Below are positions 44,999 to 54,446 of a DNA stretch of 64,000 bases, piece after piece (the stretch's first letter is position 1; each line of letters starts with the position of its first letter). The translations under genes and the position numbers were made by a program. The notes under the pieces were generated by a model. It saw only the letters and a program-made list of their open reading frames with translations. It had not been told where the DNA came from and did not search any database. Source of the stretch: Ignavibacteria bacterium (lineage in GTDB: Bacteria > Bacteroidota > Ignavibacteria > Ignavibacteriales > Ignavibacteriaceae); contig JAUXVN010000013.1 in the NCBI GenBank assembly GCA_030684555.1, positions 124,001 to 188,000 of the forward strand. Direction: 5' to 3'.

Positions 44999-47446
44999 TT
45001 ATTTGGCAATCAATTTTAGAATTTGACCGTTTTTTGTGAAACTCTCTTCATCTGTACGAATCTTGATATACTTTCCTGATAACCACATATCAGCTTGGTT
45101 TTTATAATGAGGGGAAAAAACATTACCGGATTGCCCGGTCGGTAATACCAAATAGAATTCATTCGGATTTGCAAAATCATAGATGAATCTCATAGAAGGT
45201 CCAAGATTATTAGCGAAATCTTTACTCCCCAACTTTTTCAATTTTCCATTGTATGGAACTAATGGATACTCGGTATTAAATAAAGTAGTTCCATCTCCAC
45301 CAACTCCAAATGGACCAATATTAATAAGCTTATCGAGTGGACTGTTCTGACCTGAAAAAAAGTGTTTAAAGGTAACCGTATGAATTCTCCCCCATTGCCA
45401 CAGTTGCGGATCGCCTCCATAATTTTGTTCAAGATATGTAATTGCGTCAACAAAACTTTCACGAATTATCACATCACGGGTCTCTATTTTTTTTGTTTTT
45501 TTATTATTGATAAAACTTGAACTGTTCTGTTCAAGAATTTTCAGAACAGATCTATATGGAACATTTGCAACAAATGAATATTCACTAAATAATTCCCATC
45601 CCAATTCATCTTCTAACAAATTTCTCAACAGATATTTGAAGAAGACCGCATAAATAGCGGGAGCTTGTAAATATGCATCAAAGGAGTGATCCCAATCTTT
45701 TATAAGTTCTAATGAAGTCATTAAATTTGAATCGGTTATTTTGATTTTGTCAAATGCATTTATTAGATATTTACTAATTTGTCTTGCAAATGGTGAAACA
45801 ACATCACTCTGATATTTCATAAAATCATTTATTGAATGAACATTCTTACTTGTGAGTAATTCTGTAATCCTATTGATGCGGGATGAAGGCTCCCACAAGT
45901 TAGAAATATGATATTGGAAATTCTTAACAGTTTTATTATTTGCCGAAGCAATAAAATTTTCTTGAGGGTTAAATAACATTGGCATCTGCGCATTTGGAAC
46001 AAAACCTTTCCAGTCATTCTCATCATTAGTTCCATCAAACACAAAAGTTGTTGAATTTGAGGGACGAATTGGAATTTTTGCACCACACAAATAACCGATA
46101 TTTCCGGTTTTATCGGCATAAACAAAATTCTGTCCCGGTACCGCAAATGAGGCTATTGCGGATTTAAAATCATCCCAGTTTTTTGCTTTATTGATTGCGA
46201 TAAAAGATAAATATTCATCGCTAAAATCAGCCCCAATCCATCGCATACTTATAGGTTGAGAAAAATGTTCGTTATCGTTAAACATATTCGGGAAAAGATG
46301 AATATCAGAAATTATTGGACCTCGATGAGTTTCAAATATTTCAAAAGGAACGACTTCAGAGTTTTTAACTTTTATCTCTTCTTTAATAGTGCTGAGATTT
46401 TTCCATTCGTTTTTGTAAAAATATTTTTTTGTTTTGGAATCTACTTTTTCAGAATAAAAATCTGCCTCATCAGCCATAACATTTGTTAATACCCAGGAAA
46501 TATTTTCATTTTTCCCTATTATAATTCCCGGTACACCGGGAAGTGAAACACCTGCTACTTTTAAATCTCGTGTATTAATAACTGAAGCATACCATTTACC
46601 CGGGACTTGATGAGCCAGATGTGGATCATTGGCAATAATAGATTTATTTGAATTTGACAATTTTCCGTTCACTACCCAATTATTAGAGCCAATATGTGTT
46701 CCGGTAAAACCAAAGTAACTTCTAAATTTTTTATTTATATCAATGAACGAATCAGAAAATAATTTTCCCTTAGATAATGAAGAAGGGATTATGGTTGGAG
46801 CATTTTCAGGATAATCCGGTAAAATTTCCTCAGCCTTAGATACACCAAATTTTTGAACCAACCGTGAAAATGTAATGTCCGTCCACCAAGCAATATTTAA
46901 TTCCCATGCCATCATACGTATAATCATCAACGAATGTTCAGGTTTCCATATTTCCGGATTGTAATCCAGCAAATCAAACTCAATCGGTAGAGGTGATTTA
47001 GAATTTAGAAAAGCATTTACACCTTTTGAGTATGCAGTTAGGTTTCTCTTAGTAATCGAACTTACAAGATTAAGATTCCGTTCAGAAATTCTTTTGATTC
47101 CAATCGTCAGGAACATCTTATCGAAGAGTAAAGTTTCTTCACCAAAAACTTCACTTAATTTTCCTTCGGCAGCTCTTCGAGCAATATCCATCTGAAATAA
47201 TCTTTCCTGAGCGTGCAAAAAACCGAGTGCATACATTGCATCTTCGTCTGTTTCTGCATTTATATAAGGGATTGCCAGAGAATCACGATAAATTGTTATA
47301 TCATTTTTTAAACCATCAACATGGAATTCGCTGTTATAATTTGGGACGGAAGAAGTTATCAAATAATAGCCAATTATGCCTCCAATCAGTAAAAGCATAA
47401 CTAAAGCGAATGTGATACCGAGAATATATTTTAACCAGGTTTGCAT
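44999..47446 (-). CDS. Penicillin acylase family protein
   Basis: Ntn hydrolase of 815 residues. The single precursor should self-cleave before the nucleophile serine S254 in THIGSNNWVV. An N-terminal membrane anchor (7-31) replaces a cleavable signal. Family blocks include YALGFLHAQERLFQMDIARR, ANDPHLAHQVPGKWY, GVPGIIIGKNENISW and QSGNVFSPHYKNQADMW near the C-terminus. Natural substrates are probably N-acyl amides such as acyl-homoserine lactones or acylated amino acids; this is inferred from relatives. Expected to act in the periplasm, anchored to the inner membrane. Confidence 0.92.
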   Translation of the reverse strand: MQTWLKYILGITFALVMLLLIGGIIGYYLITSSVPNYNSEFHVDGLKNDITIYRDSLAIPYINAETDEDAMYALGFLHAQERLFQMDIARRAAEGKLSEVFGEETLLFDKMFLTIGIKRISERNLNLVSSITKRNLTAYSKGVNAFLNSKSPLPIEFDLLDYNPEIWKPEHSLMIIRMMAWELNIAWWTDITFSRLVQKFGVSKAEEILPDYPENAPTIIPSSLSKGKLFSDSFIDINKKFRSYFGFTGTHIGSNNWVVNGKLSNSNKSIIANDPHLAHQVPGKWYASVINTRDLKVAGVSLPGVPGIIIGKNENISWVLTNVMADEADFYSEKVDSKTKKYFYKNEWKNLSTIKEEIKVKNSEVVPFEIFETHRGPIISDIHLFPNMFNDNEHFSQPISMRWIGADFSDEYLSFIAINKAKNWDDFKSAIASFAVPGQNFVYADKTGNIGYLCGAKIPIRPSNSTTFVFDGTNDENDWKGFVPNAQMPMLFNPQENFIASANNKTVKNFQYHISNLWEPSSRINRITELLTSKNVHSINDFMKYQSDVVSPFARQISKYLINAFDKIKITDSNLMTSLELIKDWDHSFDAYLQAPAIYAVFFKYLLRNLLEDELGWELFSEYSFVANVPYRSVLKILEQNSSSFINNKKTKKIETRDVIIRESFVDAITYLEQNYGGDPQLWQWGRIHTVTFKHFFSGQNSPLDKLINIGPFGVGGDGTTLFNTEYPLVPYNGKLKKLGSKDFANNLGPSMRFIYDFANPNEFYLVLPTGQSGNVFSPHYKNQADMWLSGKYIKIRTDEESFTKNGQILKLIAK

Positions 47447-47520
47447 TTGTAAAGTAAAATAAAATGATAAATAATGTGGCTTAAGTTAAGGAAGGTGTTA
47501 TTGATTGCAAAAATAAATTG

Positions 47521-47559
47521 ATAAAAATAAAGATGACACCCTATTAAGGATGTCATCTT
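47521..47559 (-). terminator. Rho-independent terminator after the Ycf48-like T9SS gene
   Basis: AAGATGACA pairs with TGTCATCTT (9 bp, 12-base loop), followed on the minus strand by a TTTATTTTT tract, about 20 bases past the stop of 47582-49294. Confidence 0.87.
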
Positions 47560-47581
47560 AAAATGCTAATAACATTAAATA

Positions 47582-49294
47582 CTATTTAAGTAGATTTAGT
47601 TTGATTGATTGACTGAATTTCCCTTCTCCTACTTTTATCAATGCTATATAAATTCCGCTCGCTAAATCTGATGCATTAAGTTGTACTGAGTGAACTCCCG
47701 GTTTTTGAACTTGATTTACTAATGATTTAACTTCTTGTCCAAGCAAATTATGAACCTTCAACGAGACAAAATTTTCATCGGGTAATTGATATTTAATTAA
47801 AGTTGATGGATTAAAAGGATTCGGAAAATTTTGCAATAATTTGAATTCTAAAGGTAAAATATTATTAATCTCAACAACTTGACTGTATGCAAATTTACCA
47901 TCATAATCAATTTGTTTTAATCTATACGAAATTGCATTTGCAGATACATCACCAATATTATCCGTGAATGAATACGATTTTTGTTCAGCAGTTGTCCCAA
48001 ATCCTTGTTTAAACCCTACAACTACCCAGTCACTTTGAACATCTGCACTTGAAATTTTTCTTTCAATTTCAAAACCGAAATTGTTTACTTCGGTTGCGGT
48101 AATCCATTCCAACTGAATATTGTTACCGGTTTGCATTCCTTTAAAAGAAGTAAGTTCAACAGGAACTAAATTACCTACATATTTTCTCATTCCTCCAGCC
48201 GTTGAACTTGTATTAAAGCCACCAGCCCAACCGGTAACTGCATCATAAAAATCTACACCTAAAAATTGTGTTCCTGAAGTTCCTATAAAATCAACCCAAG
48301 TTGTACCGCCATCAAAACTATATGATGCTCCTGAAACACCTGTTGCTGCCCCTGTACTTACCCAGGTATTTGGTGTCCCTGGAACATACGTATAATGATT
48401 CGAATAAAATGGACCATTTGGAATATAAGTTGTCCAGGTTGCACCACCATCAGTTGTTTTATACGCTGTTGAATTTGTTGGAACATAAGCAATACCGTAG
48501 TTCTGATCTTTGAATTTTATTTTAAACTGATTATTTCCAATTGGTGTGGTTGTTACCGTCCAATTCAATCCTTTATCAGTAGATTTGAAAAGTCGACCTT
48601 TATTAGTTGAGAACCATATTGTATTACCTACGACAGAATAATACCCGACTACACCATATTCATCAGAAGCAGAGGGAGCGGGAATATTTACCGATGGAAC
48701 TCTCGTCCAATTTGTACCACCATCTGTTGTAGTGTATAATTCAAAATAACCACCGTTTGGATCACCCTGGCAAAATCCAACATTTTCATCCCAAAAATGG
48801 ATAAGATTTGGGAAACCTGCAGGAGCAGCAAATGCAGCCGTAGTTTGGATATTCCAGTTTGTGCCGCCATCTGAAGTGTATAGAATTCTACCGCCACCGG
48901 CTGTTGTATTAAAAACCGGAATCCATGCTTTATTTGCATTTACAGCATAAATCATTGCTGTTCCCCATCCCGAAGCATAACCTGTAATTCCTGATGCAGT
49001 CCATAATAAACCGGCATTTGTCGTTCTAGTATATTCGACTATATATGTAGTGGTACTTAAACCATTATAAGCAGAAGCCCACGCGACATTTTCATTCACA
49101 GCAACAAGATATGATATTCCTCTTGAAGCTGTAGCAAATCCGGATGCCTGGTCAACCCATGTACCTGTTTCAGCAAAACCGTGTGCCGATTTGTCCCAGC
49201 CAACTTTTCTGATAGATTCTCGCTCACCATAAAGTGGAGTAACAATAAGTGACACAGTGGTAAGTAGAAGTAGGAATAGATAACTTTTTTTCAT
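47582..49294 (-). CDS. T9SS cargo with Ycf48/BNR-like repeats
   Basis: A 570-residue secreted protein. The signal peptide (1-23) is followed by a seven-blade-like propeller with repeated YTSDGGTNWNIQT, YTTTDGGTNWTRV, KSTDKGLNWTVTT, KTTDGGATWTTY and YSFDGGTTWVDF units. A linker holds LEWITATEVNNFGFEIER, commonly next to such propellers. The C-terminal sorting domain is FPNPFNPSTLIKY, VSLKVHNLLGQEVKSLV, ASGIYIALI. It is probably displayed on the cell surface or released. The function of the propeller is unknown. Confidence 0.9.
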   Translation of the reverse strand: MKKSYLFLLLLTTVSLIVTPLYGERESIRKVGWDKSAHGFAETGTWVDQASGFATASRGISYLVAVNENVAWASAYNGLSTTTYIVEYTRTTNAGLLWTASGITGYASGWGTAMIYAVNANKAWIPVFNTTAGGGRILYTSDGGTNWNIQTTAAFAAPAGFPNLIHFWDENVGFCQGDPNGGYFELYTTTDGGTNWTRVPSVNIPAPSASDEYGVVGYYSVVGNTIWFSTNKGRLFKSTDKGLNWTVTTTPIGNNQFKIKFKDQNYGIAYVPTNSTAYKTTDGGATWTTYIPNGPFYSNHYTYVPGTPNTWVSTGAATGVSGASYSFDGGTTWVDFIGTSGTQFLGVDFYDAVTGWAGGFNTSSTAGGMRKYVGNLVPVELTSFKGMQTGNNIQLEWITATEVNNFGFEIERKISSADVQSDWVVVGFKQGFGTTAEQKSYSFTDNIGDVSANAISYRLKQIDYDGKFAYSQVVEINNILPLEFKLLQNFPNPFNPSTLIKYQLPDENFVSLKVHNLLGQEVKSLVNQVQKPGVHSVQLNASDLASGIYIALIKVGEGKFSQSIKLNLLK

Positions 49295-49412
49295 ATAACC
49301 TCCTGATAAATAATTGAAATTAAATTATAAGAGTGAAAACAAGAAATTGATAAGAACTTTTTTCTCTAAATAGGTAATAAAAATTAAAAAGTCAATATTA
49401 ATTTCATTAAAA

Positions 49413-49446
49413 TAAAAAAAACGGTCCAAAAACTCGAACCGGTTTT
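49413..49446 (-). terminator. Terminator after the kinase/regulator operon
   Basis: A CGGTTC/GGACCG stem (one G-T pair), extended by AAAA/TTTT, with a T-run of eight on the minus strand just past the 49464 stop. It ends the 56592-49464 operon. Confidence 0.75.
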
Positions 49447-49463
49447 ATAAAATTTAGTGAAGA

Positions 49464-50618
49464 TTATTTTTTAAAAAATATACCGGTTATCAGGTAGAAT
49501 TCTTTATCCTCAAGATTATCGATTCCTTCCCAGTATAGTGCTCCTTCTTTTACCTTAGTATCATCAATCCTTAATAACTCATTCATTTTTTTGACATACT
49601 TTTCTATTTCTTCCTGATAGTATAAAACGGCTCCCTTCCCGATCTTTAATTGTTGTAACTCGGAATCGAGATTACTGGCATCAATCATACAAATCCAGTT
49701 TTTGTCGTATGTTGAATAATCAAGTGATTCAAGATTTTCACCAAGTTCAGTATTAACTTTTGTAATTTTTCCTGAGACCGGAGAATTGAATTTAGCCGTT
49801 CGTTTGCCTTGTTTAATTCCAAAAATGGGTTGATCAGCAGTAACTTCCATTCCAAGGTTTGGAAAATCAATTCCTTCAATTTTACCAAGAACTTTTTTTG
49901 CGAAATCATCTATACCAATTTTCACTGAACCATCCTGCATAATACTTGCCCAGCAGTGCCCCTCTGATATAAATACTCCACCGGGTATAGCAAATTCACC
50001 TTTAGATTGAGTTTCAGGTTCTTGTGTTGCTGATATGTGAACACGCGGTTTCAATTCCTTCATTATTCGTTCTTGTCGCTTCACAACAGCTTTTTTGGTA
50101 AATGCAAGTAATTCATCTTCGGTAAACGGTTTTTGCACATAATCCATAGCTCCGTATTTCATAGTATCAACAGCATTTTCAATTGTTGCATAACCTGTGA
50201 TAACAATAACATCAATATCCGGTCTGATTGTTTTTACAATTTTTGTTACTTCAACTCCATCCATTTCCGGCATTTTAATATCAGTGAAAACAAAATCGTA
50301 ATGATGTGATTTAATTAGTCCAATAGCTTCTGCACCGGCATTAACTGTATCAATGCTATAACCGTCCAACACAAGGATTTTCCTAAAACTGTCAAGGATT
50401 ACATCTTCATCATCAACGCAAAGTATTTTTGCTTTAGGGTTTGGAACTTCAGCACGTTTAAGAGATTTAGCTTCTGTTGTAAAATCGTATTGAATACTCT
50501 CAGTGAGAATTGATTCTCTTTCTTTTCGAAGTTTATTTTCTTTTGATTTATCAACTGCATATCTGATGATAATATCTGCAATGATAAATATTATTACTGC
50601 AACAATAAATAGGGGCAT
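49464..50618 (-). CDS. Membrane-anchored response regulator with GcvH-like domain
   Basis: A 384-residue protein with an N-terminal membrane helix (3-21), a receiver domain (about 63-178) with DD69-70, phospho-acceptor D113 (FTDIKMPEMDG) and K164 (VQKPF), then a GcvH/lipoyl-like domain (about 210-350). The latter reads GGVFISEGHCWASIMQDGSVKIG, IDDFAKKVLG, then GKRTAKFNSPVSGKITKVN. K272 sits at the place of the lipoyl lysine, 8 residues before the S-P-V Pro. There is no DNA-binding domain. It is the last gene of the operon, 39 bases after a second receiver-GcvH gene. Output is unknown; it may act by protein contact at the membrane. Confidence 0.85.
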   Translation of the reverse strand: MPLFIVAVIIFIIADIIIRYAVDKSKENKLRKERESILTESIQYDFTTEAKSLKRAEVPNPKAKILCVDDEDVILDSFRKILVLDGYSIDTVNAGAEAIGLIKSHHYDFVFTDIKMPEMDGVEVTKIVKTIRPDIDVIVITGYATIENAVDTMKYGAMDYVQKPFTEDELLAFTKKAVVKRQERIMKELKPRVHISATQEPETQSKGEFAIPGGVFISEGHCWASIMQDGSVKIGIDDFAKKVLGKIEGIDFPNLGMEVTADQPIFGIKQGKRTAKFNSPVSGKITKVNTELGENLESLDYSTYDKNWICMIDASNLDSELQQLKIGKGAVLYYQEEIEKYVKKMNELLRIDDTKVKEGALYWEGIDNLEDKEFYLITGIFFKK

Positions 50619-50657
50619 GATGTTTCTCCTGTTTTAATAAAATTTTCTGTTAATCAA

Positions 50658-51443
50658 TTAGTCCGAGCTGCATGAAATTAATTGACTTTTTTCGTTTTCA
50701 AGATCCGAAGGAAGAACTCTATAAATCCATCCTTCAAAATAAGGGTCTTTTTCTATCAATTTAGGGTTTGATAAAAGTTTTTCATTCACTTCCAAAATTC
50801 TTCCTGTTACAGAAGAATAGATTGTATGGATTAATCCATCTTCAGCAAATATTTTAGCACATTCATTTCCCTGTTTAAGACCATCATCTACATTTAATAA
50901 TTCAACTTTTTCTATTGATTCTATCAACTTCAATAAAATATCAGTTGTCCCAAGTAAAACAGTGCTGTCATAATTTTCCGCTAACCAGCTTGAAAAACCT
51001 AACCTTAAATATTTAGGTGGACAAGGGATAAAAAATAAAGCCGATGAATCTTCTTCCATCTTCTTTAAGAGAGCATTATATCTTAAACCTCGTTTGATAA
51101 TACTTGAGAGTTCATCAAAACTAAACGGTTTTGGGATAAAACCTACTGCACCATAGTACAACGCTTTGACTGTATTGTCAAGAGTTGAATATCCTGTTGT
51201 AATGATAACCGGAGTTTTAATTTTTCGCTGTGCAATTTCCTGTAGAAATTGAAAACCATCCATTCCGGGCATCATTATATCAGAGAAAATTAAATTGTAA
51301 TTATTAGTTTCAAGCTTAATCAGTGCAGTCGGAACGTCAAGAGCTGAATCTATAGAAACATCTTCCATTTTAGCAATTTTGATAACCGAATCAATTATTA
51401 CTTGTTCGTCATCAACAACTAAAATATCAAATTGCAGATTCAT
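50658..51443 (-). CDS. Response regulator with degenerate GcvH-like C-terminus
   Basis: A 261-residue protein. The receiver (1-125) has D11/D12, phospho-acceptor D55 (FSDIMMPGMDG) and K105 (IPKPF). The C-terminal half (130-250) resembles the GcvH-like domain of its neighbour: GNECAKIFAEDGLIHTIYSS, VTGRILEVNEKL and DPYFEGWIYRVLP. However, the position of the lipoyl lysine is glycine, so lipoylation is not expected. It lacks the membrane helix and has no DNA-binding domain. It lies directly downstream of the histidine kinase gene (6 bases), so it is probably one of two partners. Confidence 0.83.
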   Translation of the reverse strand: MNLQFDILVVDDEQVIIDSVIKIAKMEDVSIDSALDVPTALIKLETNNYNLIFSDIMMPGMDGFQFLQEIAQRKIKTPVIITTGYSTLDNTVKALYYGAVGFIPKPFSFDELSSIIKRGLRYNALLKKMEEDSSALFFIPCPPKYLRLGFSSWLAENYDSTVLLGTTDILLKLIESIEKVELLNVDDGLKQGNECAKIFAEDGLIHTIYSSVTGRILEVNEKLLSNPKLIEKDPYFEGWIYRVLPSDLENEKSQLISCSSD

Positions 51444-51449
51444 TTTTTA

Positions 51450-53306
51450 TTATTCCGGTAATCTTATTATAAATGTTGTACCCATACCAACTTCACTTTT
51501 AACTATTATTGTTCCGTCATGGTTATCTACTATTCCCCAAATAACTGAAAGCCCGAGTCCGTTCCCTTTTTGTCCTTTGGTTGAGAAAAATGGATCGAAA
51601 ATTTTGTTTAGATTTTCCGGTGGAATTCCACAACCATTATCTTCTATTTTTATTTCGATAAATTTTTTATCACCGCCAAAATCAACTGCATCCCAACTTT
51701 GCCATTCATCATTAAAAGAAGCACAGCCTTCTAAAAAACCCATTTTAGGAATCGGTATTCGATATATCGGACCGCCACATTCGGGACAAGTTTTTGTTTT
51801 ATCTATTAGTGTAATATTACATTGTGGACACTTTAAGTCAATAGATGATTTTTTATTAATTGATAAACCGAAATAATGTTTATGTCTTCCATAAATGGGG
51901 TCAAGATTTATGAAACCTTCTGTTCCATTTGCTTTTACCTTTAATCTGATGGAAGGAGTTCCTTCAAGTTTATAATCTGCATCAAGAAGGCTATGGTTCT
52001 TATTACAAACCGCTTCTTTAATGTGTGTGATTCCTTTAGGTGAAAGACTAATTTCAGAAGTTGTAACAACAATCTTCCCATCTTTTTTTTCAATTGCGTC
52101 AATAGCATTTAGTAACAGATTTAATATTACCTGTTGAATTTGATTTGCATCGGCAACAATCTGCGGAAGCATATCTCCAAAATTCGTTGTAAGAGTAATT
52201 TGCTTAATCTTTAACTGATTTATTACTACTTTGTTTGCTCTCTCAATTACTTCATGGATATCAGTTTTATTTTTTTTAGGCACTGATTGTCTGGCAAAAT
52301 CAAGTAAACCTTTAATGATTTCGCGGCTTCGCAAAGTTTCTCTAACAATCACATTAAGATCTTCCTGCATTTCAGGATTGTCTTTTGTTCTCTTCAACAA
52401 AAAACTGCTGTAAGTTAAAACACCTGTTAGCGGATTATTAATCTCGTGAGCAACACCCGCAGCTAATTGACCTAATGATGCCATTTTATCAGACTGGAAG
52501 ATTTGCTGTTTCATATCTTCAAGTTTTTTGGTCATTTTATTAAACGAAATACCTAATCTTCCGAGTTCATCATTTCGTTTAGTTGGAATTGTATAATTGA
52601 AATTTCCAACAGCAATTTGGTCAGTAGCTTTTAATAATTCTTTAATTGGTTTATCGAGCCATCTTTTCACAAAAAAGCCGATTACTAATCCTATCGCAGT
52701 TATTGAAATTAAAGCAAAGAGAAGTTCCCGAAGTTTATTCACTTCAATCTGAGCATCAACTTTATCTAATTGAAATGAGACATCAAGAACACCAAGAACT
52801 GTAGCCTCTTCGGGATGAGCGTGACATTCAGATTCCCAGCAAGATTTTTCATTATAAATTGGGTTTATTATTCCCATAATTCGTGATGAATCAGGAAATA
52901 GTTTAAATATTCTGGTTCTATCTTTTATTTCAAGTCGTTCAATCGGTTCATCTTTTGCATGACAGACGTAACAACTTTCGGCATTTTTATCAAGAAGCTC
53001 ACCAATATCATTTTTATTTGTTGAATAGATGATAATTCCTTCTTTGTTCATTATTCGTACAGAACTGATGGCTTTATCCTGACCAATGGTGTTGATAATC
53101 TCCTGAATCCGTTCTCTTTGATTCAGGAGCATATCATATCGCGTACTGTTTTTAACAGTTTCGCTCAACTGATTTGCGTGACGTTCTACCTCTGAAAGTA
53201 AAACTTCGCTTTGCGATTTAATATTGAAATAAGAATAAATCCCAATTATTGAAATCGAAGTAATACTAACAACTAAAATCAGTTTGAACGCAATTTTCTG
53301 AAACAT
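51450..53306 (-). CDS. Heme-motif sensor histidine kinase with a zinc ribbon in its ATPase domain
   Basis: A 618-residue kinase with TM1 (9-27), a periplasmic sensor with a CYVCH c-type heme motif (112-116) and a CX4CH-like CWESECH (156-162), TM2 (193-213), HAMP (about 214-265), HisKA with H287 in VAHEINNP, and HATPase_c. The N-box QQVILNLLLNAIDAI (about 391-405) is separated from the G-box DNGCGIP by about 140 extra residues that carry a CPQC...CPEC zinc ribbon (C493, C496, C507, C510). The later FDPFFSTK and GNGLGLSV blocks are intact. It lies downstream of the 13-heme cytochrome gene, so it probably senses redox state, NO or a gas in the periplasm. Confidence 0.88.
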   Translation of the reverse strand: MFQKIAFKLILVVSITSISIIGIYSYFNIKSQSEVLLSEVERHANQLSETVKNSTRYDMLLNQRERIQEIINTIGQDKAISSVRIMNKEGIIIYSTNKNDIGELLDKNAESCYVCHAKDEPIERLEIKDRTRIFKLFPDSSRIMGIINPIYNEKSCWESECHAHPEEATVLGVLDVSFQLDKVDAQIEVNKLRELLFALISITAIGLVIGFFVKRWLDKPIKELLKATDQIAVGNFNYTIPTKRNDELGRLGISFNKMTKKLEDMKQQIFQSDKMASLGQLAAGVAHEINNPLTGVLTYSSFLLKRTKDNPEMQEDLNVIVRETLRSREIIKGLLDFARQSVPKKNKTDIHEVIERANKVVINQLKIKQITLTTNFGDMLPQIVADANQIQQVILNLLLNAIDAIEKKDGKIVVTTSEISLSPKGITHIKEAVCNKNHSLLDADYKLEGTPSIRLKVKANGTEGFINLDPIYGRHKHYFGLSINKKSSIDLKCPQCNITLIDKTKTCPECGGPIYRIPIPKMGFLEGCASFNDEWQSWDAVDFGGDKKFIEIKIEDNGCGIPPENLNKIFDPFFSTKGQKGNGLGLSVIWGIVDNHDGTIIVKSEVGMGTTFIIRLPE

Positions 53307-53312
53307 AAAAAA

Positions 53313-54446
53313 CTATCGCTTTACTTTTTTACCCGGAATAAATGCCGGATAAGTATAATCATCGTGGCAGCTTGAACATTCGGGTTTAGCGTAAGTTGGA
53401 TTTGTATGACAACTTTCACAATCAAACTCTAAGTGAATTTCATCCAATACTAATCCGGTAACTTTGTGATTGAATTTTTCTTTGGTCCAAGTACCATGAC
53501 ATGTATTACAATTTTTATTCAATCCGGTAAACTTACCCGGTGTTGTATGACATCTTACACAACTTAATTTGGAGTGATAACTGTTTAGATTAAATCCGGT
53601 TGATATGAGATGGTTGAAACCATTCGTCTCTTTATCATTATGACAAGTTACGCAATTACTTTTTACCTTTGTATCGTGACATGAGCTGCATGCTTTATGT
53701 TTGAGTTCAACACTCATTTTTGGTTTTGCTGATGCGGGACGTTGATCGTGACACTTTACACAACCGTCATTTGAATGGCAAGATTGACAATCGAGTCCGA
53801 ATAAATCTATATGTTCTTTATGGAAGAAGACTACAGTTTTACCTTCAGCTTTAGGTGTTTTATATGTGATTTTTTCAGGAGTCTCAAGTTTAGCATGACT
53901 CTTCTTAATTGTTCCTGTTATAAGTTTTTCTTTCGAAGGAGATTTTGTATTTAATTGATGACAAGCAGAACATTCAACTCCACCACTCCACTCACGATGA
54001 CAATCCATACATTGTCTATGATAAGCACCTTTTAAATCGGGTCGATTAACATCTTCACGTTTGCGCGATGAATTATGGCAGTTATCGCAACCAATGATTT
54101 TTCCCGGTGGATTATAATGATGACAGGTTACACAACCACCTGACATTTCGGACATTTCTGCATGAAGTCGATGACTAAAAGTGACTTCTTTATAAATATC
54201 CTGATTACCTTTTAGTTTATTGATTACAATAATATCAGGACCTTCTTCAGGTTTTTGTTTGGTTGTAGCAATTGACTCGCGTGGACAATCACGTAAGCAT
54301 GGGTTTTCTTTTGTAGGAATACTGCATGAATGGCAATTTTCACAAATCAATGCTTTTTGACTATGGGAAGTCCCCATTTTTTTTACTTGACCGTTTACAT
54401 TAGTAAGTAATACTAAAGTAATTATAAATAAAAATATTTTTTTCAT
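53313..54446 (-). CDS. Multiheme c-type cytochrome, 13 CxxCH motifs
   Basis: A 377-residue periplasmic protein with a signal peptide (MKKIFLFIITLVLLTNVNGQ) and thirteen CxxCH heme sites: CENCH, CVTCH, CDNCH, CMDCH, CSACH, CQSCH, CVKCH, CSSCH, CVTCH, CVRCH, CNTCH, CESCH, CSSCH. Many free His-bearing segments (FSHRLHAEM, FFHKEHIDL, YHSKL) give bis-His ligation of cytochrome c3 type. An additional CX4C pair near 49-54 (CLRDC) has no His. It overlaps the membrane subunit gene by 4 bases (ATGA). It probably takes electrons from the HybB-like protein and carries them in the periplasm; the terminal acceptor is unknown. Confidence 0.93.
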   Translation of the reverse strand: MKKIFLFIITLVLLTNVNGQVKKMGTSHSQKALICENCHSCSIPTKENPCLRDCPRESIATTKQKPEEGPDIIVINKLKGNQDIYKEVTFSHRLHAEMSEMSGGCVTCHHYNPPGKIIGCDNCHNSSRKREDVNRPDLKGAYHRQCMDCHREWSGGVECSACHQLNTKSPSKEKLITGTIKKSHAKLETPEKITYKTPKAEGKTVVFFHKEHIDLFGLDCQSCHSNDGCVKCHDQRPASAKPKMSVELKHKACSSCHDTKVKSNCVTCHNDKETNGFNHLISTGFNLNSYHSKLSCVRCHTTPGKFTGLNKNCNTCHGTWTKEKFNHKVTGLVLDEIHLEFDCESCHTNPTYAKPECSSCHDDYTYPAFIPGKKVKR

